NCBI GenBank assembly: GCA_903873135.1 | Contig: CAIQNH010000060.1 | Location: 1-35,000, forward strand | Source of the DNA: an uncultured Actinomycetes bacterium | GTDB taxonomy: Bacteria > Actinomycetota > Acidimicrobiia > Acidimicrobiales > Microtrichaceae | Direction of reading: 5' to 3' | Length of the DNA: 35,000 nt | In this document: positions 16,023 to 23,366 of the stretch, piece by piece | Layout: each line of letters opens with the position of its first letter | How positions within the stretch are numbered: position 1 is the first letter of the stretch | Position numbers and translations under genes: made by a program | Notes under the pieces: model-generated | What the model saw: the letters and a program-made list of their open reading frames with translations, nothing else | Database searches by the model: none | Told to the model about the DNA's origin: nothing

Positions 16023-16028
16023 TACCGT
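16023..16028 (+). promoter_or_regulatory. -10 element of nrdR (leaderless layout)
   Basis: TACCGT begins one base after the LysM stop codon and is followed by 7 nt and ATG 16036. No Shine-Dalgarno is present, so nrdR can be made from its own leaderless mRNA even when the SOS promoter is silent. Confidence 0.5.
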
Positions 16029-16035
16029 CGGGGGC

Positions 16036-16500
16036 ATGCGGTGCCCCTCGTGCGGAAACCTGGAGGACCGGGTGGTCGACTCCCGGGCGGCCGAGGACGG
16101 CACCACCATCCGTCGTCGCCGCCAGTGCGAGCGGTGCGGTGCCCGGTTCACCACCTTCGAGCGTCTCGACGAGGTGAGCACGCTCGTGGTCAAGCGCGAC
16201 GGCCGCACCGTTCCCTTCGACCGGGACCGGATCCGCTCGGGGGTCGAGGCGGCCTGCAAGGGGAGTCCGGTCGACCAGGCGGCCGTCGAGGCCATCGTCG
16301 CCCGGGTCGTGGACCGTCTCGCCGCGTTCTCCTCACCGGTCGAGAGCGCCCAGATCGGTGCCCTCGTCCTCGAGGAGCTCCGCCGCATCGACCGGGTGGC
16401 GGCCGTCCGCTTCGCCAGCGTCTACAAGGCCTTCAGCGACCCGCAGGACTTCGAACGGGAGGTCCAGCTGCTCGACGAGGAGTCTCAGGCCGACCCGTGA
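16036..16500 (+). CDS. nrdR: Transcriptional repressor NrdR
   Basis: NrdR senses ATP/dATP and represses ribonucleotide reductase genes. The 154-residue protein has the N-terminal zinc ribbon with C3, C6, C31 and C34 (MRCPSCGN and CERCGARFTTFE), followed by an ATP-cone at about 49-139 (VVKRDGRTVPFDRDRI onward). Length is standard. Its likely target nrdJ lies 1.1 kb away on the same strand, separated by an opposite-strand gene. The 3' end overlaps that convergent gene by 16 bp. The lexA-LysM-nrdR order is shared with Mycobacterium (Rv2720-Rv2718c). Confidence 0.97.
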   Translation: MRCPSCGNLEDRVVDSRAAEDGTTIRRRRQCERCGARFTTFERLDEVSTLVVKRDGRTVPFDRDRIRSGVEAACKGSPVDQAAVEAIVARVVDRLAAFSSPVESAQIGALVLEELRRIDRVAAVRFASVYKAFSDPQDFEREVQLLDEESQADP

Positions 16501-17195
16501 CGCGTCCGGTAGGTGGCGAACAGCACGTCGTCCACCCGGAGCAACCGGTGCAGTCCGAGCGCCACGTCGTACGGTCCGCCGTGGCCGACCAGCCCCACCT
16601 GGTCCCCGCCGACGAGGACCGGCGAGACGGTGAGGAACAGCTCGTCGAGCAGCCCGACGCCGGCGAGCTGGCCCAGCAGGCTCGGGCCGCCCTCGCACAG
16701 CACCACGCGAGCGCCGTGGTCGGCCAGGTCGGCGAGGAGCGCGGACAGGTCGACCCGTCCCGGGTCCGTGCCGGCCTCACGGAGCTCCACGCCGGCGGGC
16801 ACGGACGAGGTGTCGGCTCCGGGCGGGTGGTACACGACGGGGTCGGGTCCGGGTCCGCTCAGGAAGGGCTGGTCCTCCGGGATCCGCAGGCTCGCCGAGA
16901 CGACGGCGAGGCCGGTGTCGGCTGCGCCAGCAGCCGCCGGTCGCCGGTAGCGCTCGGTCCGCGCCGTCCCCGCCGCCACCAGCACCACGTCGGCGACGGC
17001 ACGGAGGGTGTGGAACAGCTCCCGGTCCGCCTCGTTGGACAGGCCCGCCGACCGGCCCTCCCGGGCGAACGCGCCGTCCACTGACCCGACCATGTTCGCC
17101 ATCACCCAGGGTCGTCCGGCCGGAGCCGGACGGTCGTCGGCGAGCAGCACGTCGGCGAGCTCGCCGACCAGTGGGCCGGGGACCAGTTGTTCCAT
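16485..17195 (-). CDS. RibD C-terminal-domain (pyrimidine reductase family) protein
   Basis: The 236-residue protein has the dihydrofolate-reductase-like fold of the RibD C-terminal domain: the start RPWVMANMVGSVDGAFA, a central GTARTERY block and the end CEGGPSLLGQLAGVGLLDELFLTVSP. In RibD, this domain reduces the ribosyl group of the riboflavin precursor with NADPH; stand-alone versions occur widely in Actinobacteria and their substrates are often unknown. The deaminase domain and other rib genes are missing from the neighbourhood. It starts at ATG 17195; a -10-like TAGGTT lies 6 nt upstream on the minus strand. It is antiparallel to nrdR and divergent from nrdJ. Confidence 0.88.
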   Translation of the reverse strand: MEQLVPGPLVGELADVLLADDRPAPAGRPWVMANMVGSVDGAFAREGRSAGLSNEADRELFHTLRAVADVVLVAAGTARTERYRRPAAAGAADTGLAVVSASLRIPEDQPFLSGPGPDPVVYHPPGADTSSVPAGVELREAGTDPGRVDLSALLADLADHGARVVLCEGGPSLLGQLAGVGLLDELFLTVSPVLVGGDQVGLVGHGGPYDVALGLHRLLRVDDVLFATYRTRHGSA

Positions 17196-17201
17196 GTCGG
17201 C

Positions 17202-17207
17202 AACCTA
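17202..17207 (-). promoter_or_regulatory. -10 element of the RibD-like gene (leaderless layout)
   Basis: On the minus strand, TAGGTT is followed by 6 nt and ATG 17195. Confidence 0.45.
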
Positions 17208-17227
17208 CCGGGCCTCCCGTCGCGCCT

Positions 17228-17410
17228 GATCCACAGGGTCGCAGCCCCCTGTGGACGGCGCCGCGGCGCGGGCGCCGCGTCCTGACGGCGATCGCGCCGC
17301 CCGGCACGGACCCGGGTGCTCCGTGGACCCACAGGCGCAGGTGGACCCCGGCTGAACCTGTGGGGAACTCCGGGGGAAATTCACAGCTTGTCCCTCTTCC
17401 ATCCCACAGG
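17228..17410. repeat. Cluster of five CCACAGG/CCTGTGG heptamers upstream of nrdJ
   Basis: The heptamer CCACAGG occurs on the plus strand at 17231-17237, 17329-17335 and 17404-17410, and on the minus strand at 17248-17254 and 17357-17363. The first two form a perfect inverted repeat, TCCACAGGG (17230-17238) with CCCTGTGGA (17247-17255), around an 8-nt loop. A related TTCACAGC lies at 17380-17387. The core resembles the 3' part of a DnaA box (TTNTCCACA). The surrounding 390 bp (17196-17595) holds no convincing gene. Confidence 0.7.
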
Positions 17411-17461
17411 TGGGCGTCCGTAGGGTCGGCCTCGGCACGGACGATCGGAATGGTGGCTGGT

Positions 17462-17485
17462 GCTCCTCGTAGCCCCACGAGGAGC
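17462..17485 (+). repeat. Perfect 9-bp hairpin upstream of nrdJ
   Basis: GCTCCTCGT (17462-17470) and ACGAGGAGC (17477-17485) form a perfect stem with a 6-nt loop (agcccc). It lies 110 bp before nrdJ and is not followed by a T tract. It may be a repressor operator, or an RNA element if transcription starts upstream. Confidence 0.6.
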
Positions 17486-17584
17486 GTCTCCTGGGGGTCG
17501 GAGTCCACGGTGTTCACGCACCGCGGATGGCCGACAGGCCTCTTCCCGGTCGTCCGTGCCCGCTCTGTTCCGACACCCCGTCGA

Positions 17585-17590
17585 TACCAT
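17585..17590 (+). promoter_or_regulatory. -10 element of nrdJ (leaderless layout)
   Basis: TACCAT lies 8 nt before ATG 17599 (5 nt before the in-frame GTG 17596). No -35 consensus was found. Confidence 0.5.
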
Positions 17591-17598
17591 GAGGTGTG

Positions 17599-20283
17599 AT
17601 GTCTGCTGACGCCACGTCCACGGGCGTCCCCGCCGTCGCCCGCCGGTTCACCACTCCCGGTCGCTCGCCGTACCTCGACGTCACCTGGGAGCTCCGCGAC
17701 GCCCGGCTCGTCGACCACCGCGACGGTTCGGTCGCCTTCGAGCAGCTCGGCGTCGAGTTCCCCGACTCCTGGTCGGCGACCGCCTCCAACATCGTCGCCC
17801 AGAAGTACTTCCGGGGCCGGTCGGGGTCGCCCGATCGGGAGCACTCGCTGCGGCAGGTGATCGACCGGGTCGTGGGGGCCATCACGGCCTGGGGCGGGCG
17901 GGACGGTTACTTCGTCGACGACGAGGAGGCCGACACGTTCGCCGAGGAGCTCCGCTGGTTGCTGCTGCACCAACGGGTCTCGTTCAACTCGCCGGTGTGG
18001 TTCAACATCGGGGTGCCCGGGGTGGCCCAGCAGGCGGCCGCGTGCTTCATCCTCGACGTCGAGGACGACCTCCGGTCGATCCTGAACTGGTACGTGGAGG
18101 AGGGGACGATCTTCAAGGGCGGGTCGGGTGCCGGCGCCAACCTCTCGCGGCTCCGGTCGTCCCGGGAGGTCCTGAGCGGTGGAGGGGTGCCGTCCGGGCC
18201 GGTGAGCTTCATGCGTGGCGCCGACGCGTCCGCCGGCGCCATCAAGAGCGGGGGGACCACACGCCGCGCCGCCAAGATGGTCATCCTCGACGTCGACCAC
18301 CCGGACGTCGGTGAGTTCATCTGGTGCAAGGCGGTCGAGGAGCGCAAGGCGCGCGTCCTCCGCGACGCCGGGTTCGACATGGACCTCGACGGTGCCGACG
18401 CCTTCTCGGTGCAGTACCAGAACGCCAACAACTCGGTGCGCCTGAGCGACGAGTTCATGGAGGCCGCCGTCGACGGTCGGGACTGGGCGCTCACCGCCCG
18501 CACGACCGGCGAGGTCGTCGACCGGGTGCCCGCACGCGACCTGCTGCGTGACATCGCCGCCGCGTCCTGGGAGTGCGCCGATCCCGGCGTCCAGTTCGGG
18601 ACGACCATCAACCGCTGGAACACCACGCCGAACGCGGGCGAGATCGTGGCGAGCAACCCGTGCTCGGAGCACCTGCGCCTGGCGAACAGCGCCTGCAACC
18701 TGGCGTCGGTCAACCTGCTGGCGTACCTGGACGAGGACGGGACGTTCGACGCCGAGTCCTTCGAGCACACCGTCCGGGTGCTCGTGACGGCCCAGGACAT
18801 CCTCGTGGGTGCGTCGGACTACCCGACCGAGTCGATCACGGCCCAGGCGCGGGCTGCTCGGGACATCGGTGTGGGTTACACCAACCTCGGTGCGGCCCTG
18901 ATGGCGCTCGGGCTGCCCTACGACTCCGAGGACGGTCGGGCGTGGGCCGCCGCGGTGACCGGGATCCTCACCGGTGCCGCAGCGGTGCGCTCGACCGAGC
19001 TCGCCGAGCGGCTCGGTCCGGCGCCGCTGTTCGCCGACGACGCCGAGGCCTGGGCCGGGGTCTACCGGCAGCACCTGGCGGCGGCTCGGGCGGTCGACGC
19101 CGTGGAGTCCCAGCCCGACCTGAACCAGCACCTCGTCGGGCTCTGGCAGCGGGCAGGGGACCGGCTGTCCGCCCACGGCGCCCGCAACGCCGAACTCAGC
19201 GTGGCCGCACCCACCGGCACCATCAGCTTCATGATGGACGCCGACACGACGGGCATCGAGCCCGACCTCGGGCTGGTGAAGTTCAAGAAGCTCGTCGGCG
19301 GGGGTTCCATCCAGATCGTGAACCAGACGGTGCCCCGGGCGTTGGGCCGTCTCGGCTACTCGCCCGAGCAGGTGTCGGAGATCGTGGCGTGGATCGGCGA
19401 GCACCACTCCGTGCTCGGTGCGCCACACCTCGACCCGGCGCACGTGCCCGTCTTCGCCTGCGCGATGGGCGACGTGACCATCTCCTACGGCGGTCACCTC
19501 CGGATGATGGCCGCCGTCCAGCCGTTCTTCTCCGGTGCCATGTCCAAGACCGTCAACCTCCCCGAGTCCACGACGGTGGACGAGGTGGAGCAGCTCCTCG
19601 TCGACGCCTGGCGGTCGGGGATCAAGTGCGTCGCGCTCTACCGGGACAACTGCAAGGTGACCCAGCCCCTCAGCGTCGGCTCCGGGGAGGCGCCACTGGT
19701 GCAGGCCGACCGGGTCCACACCGAGCGGGAGCGACTCCCTCGGACACGGCGGTCGCGCACCTTCGAGTTCCGGGTGGCTGACTGCAAGGGGTTCGCGACC
19801 GTCGGGGAGTACGACGACGGTCGTCCGGGTGAACTGTTCATCCGCGTGTCCAAGCAGGGTTCGACGCTCGCCGGGATCATGGACGCGCTGGCGATCTCGG
19901 TGAGCCACGGCCTGCAGTACGGGGTTCCGCTCCGGGCGTTCGTCGACGCGCTCGTCGGCATGCGGTTCGAGCCGGCGGGGATCACCGACGACGCCGAGAT
20001 CCGGATCGCCAACAGCCTGATCGACTACCTGTTCCGTCGTCTGGCGCTCGAGTACCTGCCCTACGAGGAGCGGCTCGACCTCGGGATCCTCGCCAACTCC
20101 GAACGATCCCAGCCCACCCTGCCCGGTGTGGACGAGGCCGCCCCGCCCTCGGTCCGGGAACTGCCGGTCCGGGCCGCATCGGGAGCGGACGCCCCGCTGT
20201 GCTCGTCGTGCGGCGTGGCCATGGTCCGTGCCGGATCGTGCTTCACCTGCGCCGAGTGCGGCGCCACCAGCGGCTGCAGCTGA
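17599..20283 (+). CDS. nrdJ: Vitamin B12-dependent (class II) ribonucleotide reductase
   Basis: NrdJ reduces ribonucleotides to deoxyribonucleotides using adenosylcobalamin, with no need for oxygen. The 894-residue protein contains the ten-stranded barrel: NSPVWFNIGVPG, GGSGAGANLSRLRSS, NPCSEHLRLANSACNLASVN with an active-site cysteine, and APTGTISFMMDADTTGIEP. The C-terminal extension ends in a zinc-ribbon-like tail (CSSCG, CFTCAECG, then a final Cys) that supplies the electron-shuttling cysteines. An N-terminal ATP-cone is not seen, so allosteric control may be limited. ATG 17599 or GTG 17596 is the start. The separate nrdR and the unusual upstream repeats suggest careful regulation. It converges on the beta-propeller gene with 6 bp between. 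Confidence 0.97.
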   Translation: MSADATSTGVPAVARRFTTPGRSPYLDVTWELRDARLVDHRDGSVAFEQLGVEFPDSWSATASNIVAQKYFRGRSGSPDREHSLRQVIDRVVGAITAWGGRDGYFVDDEEADTFAEELRWLLLHQRVSFNSPVWFNIGVPGVAQQAAACFILDVEDDLRSILNWYVEEGTIFKGGSGAGANLSRLRSSREVLSGGGVPSGPVSFMRGADASAGAIKSGGTTRRAAKMVILDVDHPDVGEFIWCKAVEERKARVLRDAGFDMDLDGADAFSVQYQNANNSVRLSDEFMEAAVDGRDWALTARTTGEVVDRVPARDLLRDIAAASWECADPGVQFGTTINRWNTTPNAGEIVASNPCSEHLRLANSACNLASVNLLAYLDEDGTFDAESFEHTVRVLVTAQDILVGASDYPTESITAQARAARDIGVGYTNLGAALMALGLPYDSEDGRAWAAAVTGILTGAAAVRSTELAERLGPAPLFADDAEAWAGVYRQHLAAARAVDAVESQPDLNQHLVGLWQRAGDRLSAHGARNAELSVAAPTGTISFMMDADTTGIEPDLGLVKFKKLVGGGSIQIVNQTVPRALGRLGYSPEQVSEIVAWIGEHHSVLGAPHLDPAHVPVFACAMGDVTISYGGHLRMMAAVQPFFSGAMSKTVNLPESTTVDEVEQLLVDAWRSGIKCVALYRDNCKVTQPLSVGSGEAPLVQADRVHTERERLPRTRRSRTFEFRVADCKGFATVGEYDDGRPGELFIRVSKQGSTLAGIMDALAISVSHGLQYGVPLRAFVDALVGMRFEPAGITDDAEIRIANSLIDYLFRRLALEYLPYEERLDLGILANSERSQPTLPGVDEAAPPSVRELPVRAASGADAPLCSSCGVAMVRAGSCFTCAECGATSGCS

Positions 20284-20289
20284 GCCGGA

Positions 20290-21486
20290 TCAGTTCAGCT
20301 CGTCGTAGACGTCGATCGTCCCGGCGTAGCTCGCCACCCACACCCGACCGGTCGAGTCGTCGTAGCTGATCCCGATCGGGTTGGCGCCGGTGGGCACCTC
20401 CTCGAGCTCCCGCATGTCCTCGGTGGCCAACTTGGTCATGGAGTCCGACCCATAGTTGACGACGTACAGGGCCGTGCCGTCGGTCGAGATGTCCATGGAC
20501 CGCGGCTGTGTCCCGGTGGAGACGTCGGCGACGACCTCGCCCGTGGTGGTGTCCACCTTGGAGACCGTCCCGCCCTTGTTGTTGGTCGAGTACAGCCACC
20601 GGCCGTCGGGGCTCAGCACCACGTGGCGCGGACCCAGACCGACGCCCTCCAGCCACCGGACGGAGTAGTCGTCCAGCGAGACCGCAGCGACCTTCGTGTC
20701 GCCCATGATCGCCACGTAGGCGGTGCGGCCGTCGGGGCTGACGGCGATCCCGCGCGGGTAGCGGCCCAGTTCGATGCTGGCGAGCTCCCGGCCGTCCTCG
20801 GTGCTCGAGACGGTCAGGTCCCAGCTGCACCAGTTCGTGGTGAGCACCCGGCCGTCGTCGGGGGTGACGGCGACGTACTTGGGCACGGCACCGACCGGCA
20901 CCACCTGGTCGATCTTCCAGTCGTCGGTGCCGATCCGGTAGAGGTAGCTCGGGGGCACGCCGTCGGCGGGGGAGCACTCGTCGTCGCCCTCCCGGAACCC
21001 CGGTCCGTACATCGAGTAGTTGGAGACGTACACGGCCGACCCGTCGTGGAGGAACGCAGCCTCCACCGGTGCGCCCTGGTACTCGCCCTCCTTGTCGATC
21101 CCGAAGTCGCTCAGGCGGACCCGGTCGGGGATCGTCGCCACCAGGTTGCCGTCGGCGTCGTAGGCCGTGACGGTGTGGGTGTACATCATGTTCTGAGCGG
21201 TCGCGAACCCCGTCCCGGAGGTGACGATCGACTTCGGGGTGATCTCGCCGGCGATCGTCCGGAGCTTGGACAGTCGCCGCTCCGCCGCAGGCGGGCCGGG
21301 CACGGTGGTGGTCGTCGACGACGTCGTGGTCGTCGGCTCGCCCGAGTCGGGGACGGTCAACTGCACGGACTCGACCGTCTGCGCCGACTCCTCGCCGACC
21401 GGGAGGAGCATCACCGCCACGAGGGCGAGCACCGCCACGGTGGCGGCGCCGACGGCGAGGACCTGGGCGCGTCGTTGCGAGCTCAC
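20290..21486 (-). CDS. Membrane-anchored YVTN/beta-propeller repeat protein
   Basis: The 398-residue protein starts with a short basic N-terminus and a transmembrane helix (about 10-32), then a low-complexity linker of Thr and Ser (TTTTSSTTTTVPGPP) and a C-terminal propeller of about seven blades with repeats such as PRGIAVSPDGRTAYVAIMGD, PRHVVLSPDGRWLYSTN and PRSMDISTDGTALYVVNYGS. YVTN propellers are extracytoplasmic binding or surface domains, with no enzymatic residues predicted. GTG 21486 overlaps the stop of the upstream COQ4-like gene as GTGA, so the two are coupled. The frame is open 40 codons further upstream, but that region belongs to the neighbour. Confidence 0.85.
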   Translation of the reverse strand: MSSQRRAQVLAVGAATVAVLALVAVMLLPVGEESAQTVESVQLTVPDSGEPTTTTSSTTTTVPGPPAAERRLSKLRTIAGEITPKSIVTSGTGFATAQNMMYTHTVTAYDADGNLVATIPDRVRLSDFGIDKEGEYQGAPVEAAFLHDGSAVYVSNYSMYGPGFREGDDECSPADGVPPSYLYRIGTDDWKIDQVVPVGAVPKYVAVTPDDGRVLTTNWCSWDLTVSSTEDGRELASIELGRYPRGIAVSPDGRTAYVAIMGDTKVAAVSLDDYSVRWLEGVGLGPRHVVLSPDGRWLYSTNNKGGTVSKVDTTTGEVVADVSTGTQPRSMDISTDGTALYVVNYGSDSMTKLATEDMRELEEVPTGANPIGISYDDSTGRVWVASYAGTIDVYDELN

Positions 21487-22448
21487 CAGCAGTGGTGTCC
21501 GTCGTCGGGGTCGACCGGTGCGCCCACACCGAAGCGTCGGCGCACCTCGGCCAGCGGGAGGGGTGCGAGCTCGAAGTGGTCGACCAGCGAGAAGTCGGCG
21601 CTGCACGCTGCTCCGCGGCCCATCTCCTGGCCGAGCAGCTCGGCCGCCCCGGGCGTCGCGAGGATCCCGGCCTCGGCGGCCACCGATGGTGATCGTTCGA
21701 ACCCGGCCTCGTGGACCACGAGCGAGGCGAGGAGCGCCGCCGTGTTGAGCGCCGTGTCGTCGGCGGCCATCTGGAACGCGCTGAGCGCGACCTCACCGGG
21801 CCCGGTGGGTTCGATCCCGGCGATCGTGTGCGTCATGTCGTGCCCCACGAAGAAGTGGTTGATCGGGGAGGCCTCCACGCCGGGTACGGGGATCCCGTTG
21901 CGGGTGTGGAAGTCGAGGAACGCCCGGCCGAGCGAACCGTCCGGTAGTTCGGCGAAGGCGCACAGTCGGTCCGCGAGCTCCGGTTCTGGAGCGTCGGCGA
22001 CCGGAGCCACCGCCCGGAGCGGAGGGTCGACCCGCTCGGCGAGCGTGGTGTCGAGGAATCGACGGAAGTCGGCGGCAGCCCGGTCGGTGCCGACGTGCAC
22101 CAGGTCCCGGAACACCTCGCGGTCCGGTCCGTCCACCCCGAGCGCGTCGAGGTAGCGCTCCACCGAGTCGACCTGCGACGGGCCCAGCGGGTGACGGCAG
22201 GCCTCCAGTGTGACGAGCAGCCAGTGGGTGCGGGTGCGACTGGTCGGGTCGGTGACGGCCAGGGCGAGCTCGTCGGGTCCGAGCGGTTGGACCGCTGCCA
22301 GGTCCAGGTCGGGTCGGCCGAGCAGGTGCCGCACGATCGAGTCGAGCACTGCGAGCTGCTCGTCCTGGGGCCCGTCGTCCACGTCGACGGCGCCGAGCAG
22401 TCCGGCCACGACGCTCTCGACGTCCTCGTCGGCGATGCGGAATCCCAC
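21483..22448 (-). CDS. COQ4-like HDxxH-x11-E protein with TerB-like N-terminal region
   Basis: The 321-residue protein carries H203-D204-x2-H207-x11-E219 (VGHDMTHTIAGIEPTGPGEVAL), the metal-binding signature of COQ4 family proteins, followed by the family-like helix ALSAFQMAADD. COQ4 in eukaryotes acts in ubiquinone synthesis, at a C1 decarboxylation/hydroxylation step. The first 120 residues look helical and loosely TerB-like (DPTSRTRTHWLLVTLEACR ... RYLDALGVD), a guess from the pattern. Actinobacteria use menaquinone, so the substrate here is unknown. It has no signal peptide. It is coupled by GTGA to the beta-propeller gene, starts with GTG 22448 and has a TACCGT -10 6 nt upstream. Confidence 0.7.
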   Translation of the reverse strand: MGFRIADEDVESVVAGLLGAVDVDDGPQDEQLAVLDSIVRHLLGRPDLDLAAVQPLGPDELALAVTDPTSRTRTHWLLVTLEACRHPLGPSQVDSVERYLDALGVDGPDREVFRDLVHVGTDRAAADFRRFLDTTLAERVDPPLRAVAPVADAPEPELADRLCAFAELPDGSLGRAFLDFHTRNGIPVPGVEASPINHFFVGHDMTHTIAGIEPTGPGEVALSAFQMAADDTALNTAALLASLVVHEAGFERSPSVAAEAGILATPGAAELLGQEMGRGAACSADFSLVDHFELAPLPLAEVRRRFGVGAPVDPDDGHHCW

Positions 22449-22511
22449 GCCCGAACGGTAGCGGCGCTGCGGTCACGGGTGGCGGCGCACCGCCGCTACC
22501 GTTCCGGCGTG
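22446..22511. promoter_or_regulatory. Divergent leaderless promoters built as one inverted repeat
   Basis: Arms 22446-22470 and 22487-22511 are inverted copies matching at 23 of 25 positions, with a 16-bp centre. Each arm contains GCCGCTACCGTTC and ends with the GTG start codon of its own gene (COQ4-like leftward, surE rightward), so both -10 elements (TACCGT, 22455-22460 minus and 22497-22502 plus) and both starts are mirror images. Confidence 0.8.
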
Positions 22512-23363
22512 CCCCGCATCCTGGTGACGAACGACGACGGCGTCGCAGCCGAGGGACTGCACCGACTCGCCGGAGCACTGCGGGAGGCAGGACACGAGGT
22601 GGTGGTGGCCGCACCGTCCTACGACGCGAGCGGATCCGGAGCGAGCATCGGCAACCTGCGGCCGGACCACGAGATCCCGTGCTCACCGGTCGAGCTCCCG
22701 GGCCCGGAGCTCCGGGGCGTGCCCGCATGGGCGGTCGACGGTCCGCCGGCGTTGTGCGTGCTGGCGGCGGCGCTGGGCGGATTCGGTGACCGGCCCGACC
22801 TGGTCGTCTCGGGGGTCAACCCCGGACTCAACACCGGCCGGGTCGTCCTCTACTCGGGCACGGTCGGAGCCTGCCTCAGCGCTCAGAACCTGGGCATCCG
22901 GGCGCTGGCGGTCAGCCTGCAGGCCACCGAACCGTGGCGGTTCGACACGGCGGCTGCGCTGGCGGTGGAGGTGCTGCCGCTGCTCGAGGGTGCCCCCGAC
23001 CGGACGGTGCTCAACCTGAACGTCCCGGGTCTCGACCGCAGCGAGGTCCGGGGAGTCCGGTGGTGCCGCCTGGCGAGCTTCGGCGAGGTCCGGGCCGCCT
23101 CCGCCGAGGTGGCCGACGGCACCCTCCAGATGCGGGTGGCTGCCGTCGACGAGGAGATCCCCTCCGACAGCGACTCCGGTGCGGTCCGGGACGGCTGGGC
23201 GGCGCTCACCACGATCGTCGGTGTGGTCGAGGCGTGGCCCACCCCGGCACCGCCCGCGGGCAGCCTGGTCGAGACGCTCGTCCCCGGGTCGCCCCTGCAC
23301 CCGGTCCACCGGGTGGTGGACGCGTTCGGCGGTGACGCCGTGCTGCTGCCGCGGTCCGACTGA
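22509..23363 (+). CDS. surE: 5'/3'-nucleotidase SurE
   Basis: SurE is a metal-dependent acid phosphatase that removes phosphate from nucleoside monophosphates, linked to stationary-phase survival. The 284-residue protein starts MPRILVTNDDG with the metal ligands D9 and D10, continues with the SGSGASIG substrate loop (like SGxSxxxT motifs of the family) and VSGVNPGLNTGRVVLYSGTVGAC. GTG 22509 is the natural family start; no Shine-Dalgarno is present, and TACCGT lies 6 nt upstream. It is divergent from the COQ4-like gene and converges on the enoyl-CoA hydratase gene with 3 bp between. Confidence 0.94.
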   Translation: MPRILVTNDDGVAAEGLHRLAGALREAGHEVVVAAPSYDASGSGASIGNLRPDHEIPCSPVELPGPELRGVPAWAVDGPPALCVLAAALGGFGDRPDLVVSGVNPGLNTGRVVLYSGTVGACLSAQNLGIRALAVSLQATEPWRFDTAAALAVEVLPLLEGAPDRTVLNLNVPGLDRSEVRGVRWCRLASFGEVRAASAEVADGTLQMRVAAVDEEIPSDSDSGAVRDGWAALTTIVGVVEAWPTPAPPAGSLVETLVPGSPLHPVHRVVDAFGGDAVLLPRSD

Positions 23364-23366
23364 CCC

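Noticed and set aside
17411-17595. Cobalamin riboswitch before the B12-dependent nrdJ
   Set aside because: No convincing B12 box (AGYCMGGAGACC-like) or other conserved core was found, and the -10 lies next to the start codon, leaving no leader. A B12 riboswitch is also more usual before B12-independent isozymes.
17373-17597. NrdR boxes upstream of nrdJ (TTCACAGCTTGT at about 17380, and an ACACC/GGTGT dyad around the start)
   Set aside because: Neither matches the 16-bp paired palindromes of known NrdR boxes well enough; arms are too short or at the wrong spacing.
17171-17599. A 142-codon open frame in the region upstream of nrdJ
   Set aside because: Its composition (Arg, Pro, Ser-rich) shows no domain or coding signature; it overlaps repeats, a hairpin and the start of the divergent gene, so the region is better read as regulatory.
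16777-19908. A long open frame on the minus strand (over 1000 codons) opposite nrdJ
   Set aside because: It is antisense to clearly conserved genes and rich in Arg, Gly, Pro and His as expected from GC-rich shadow frames. Similar long antisense frames opposite miaB (5230-6849), dapE (12278-13465, 12829-14652) and the lgt/beta-lactamase region (28931-31012) were rejected for the same reason.
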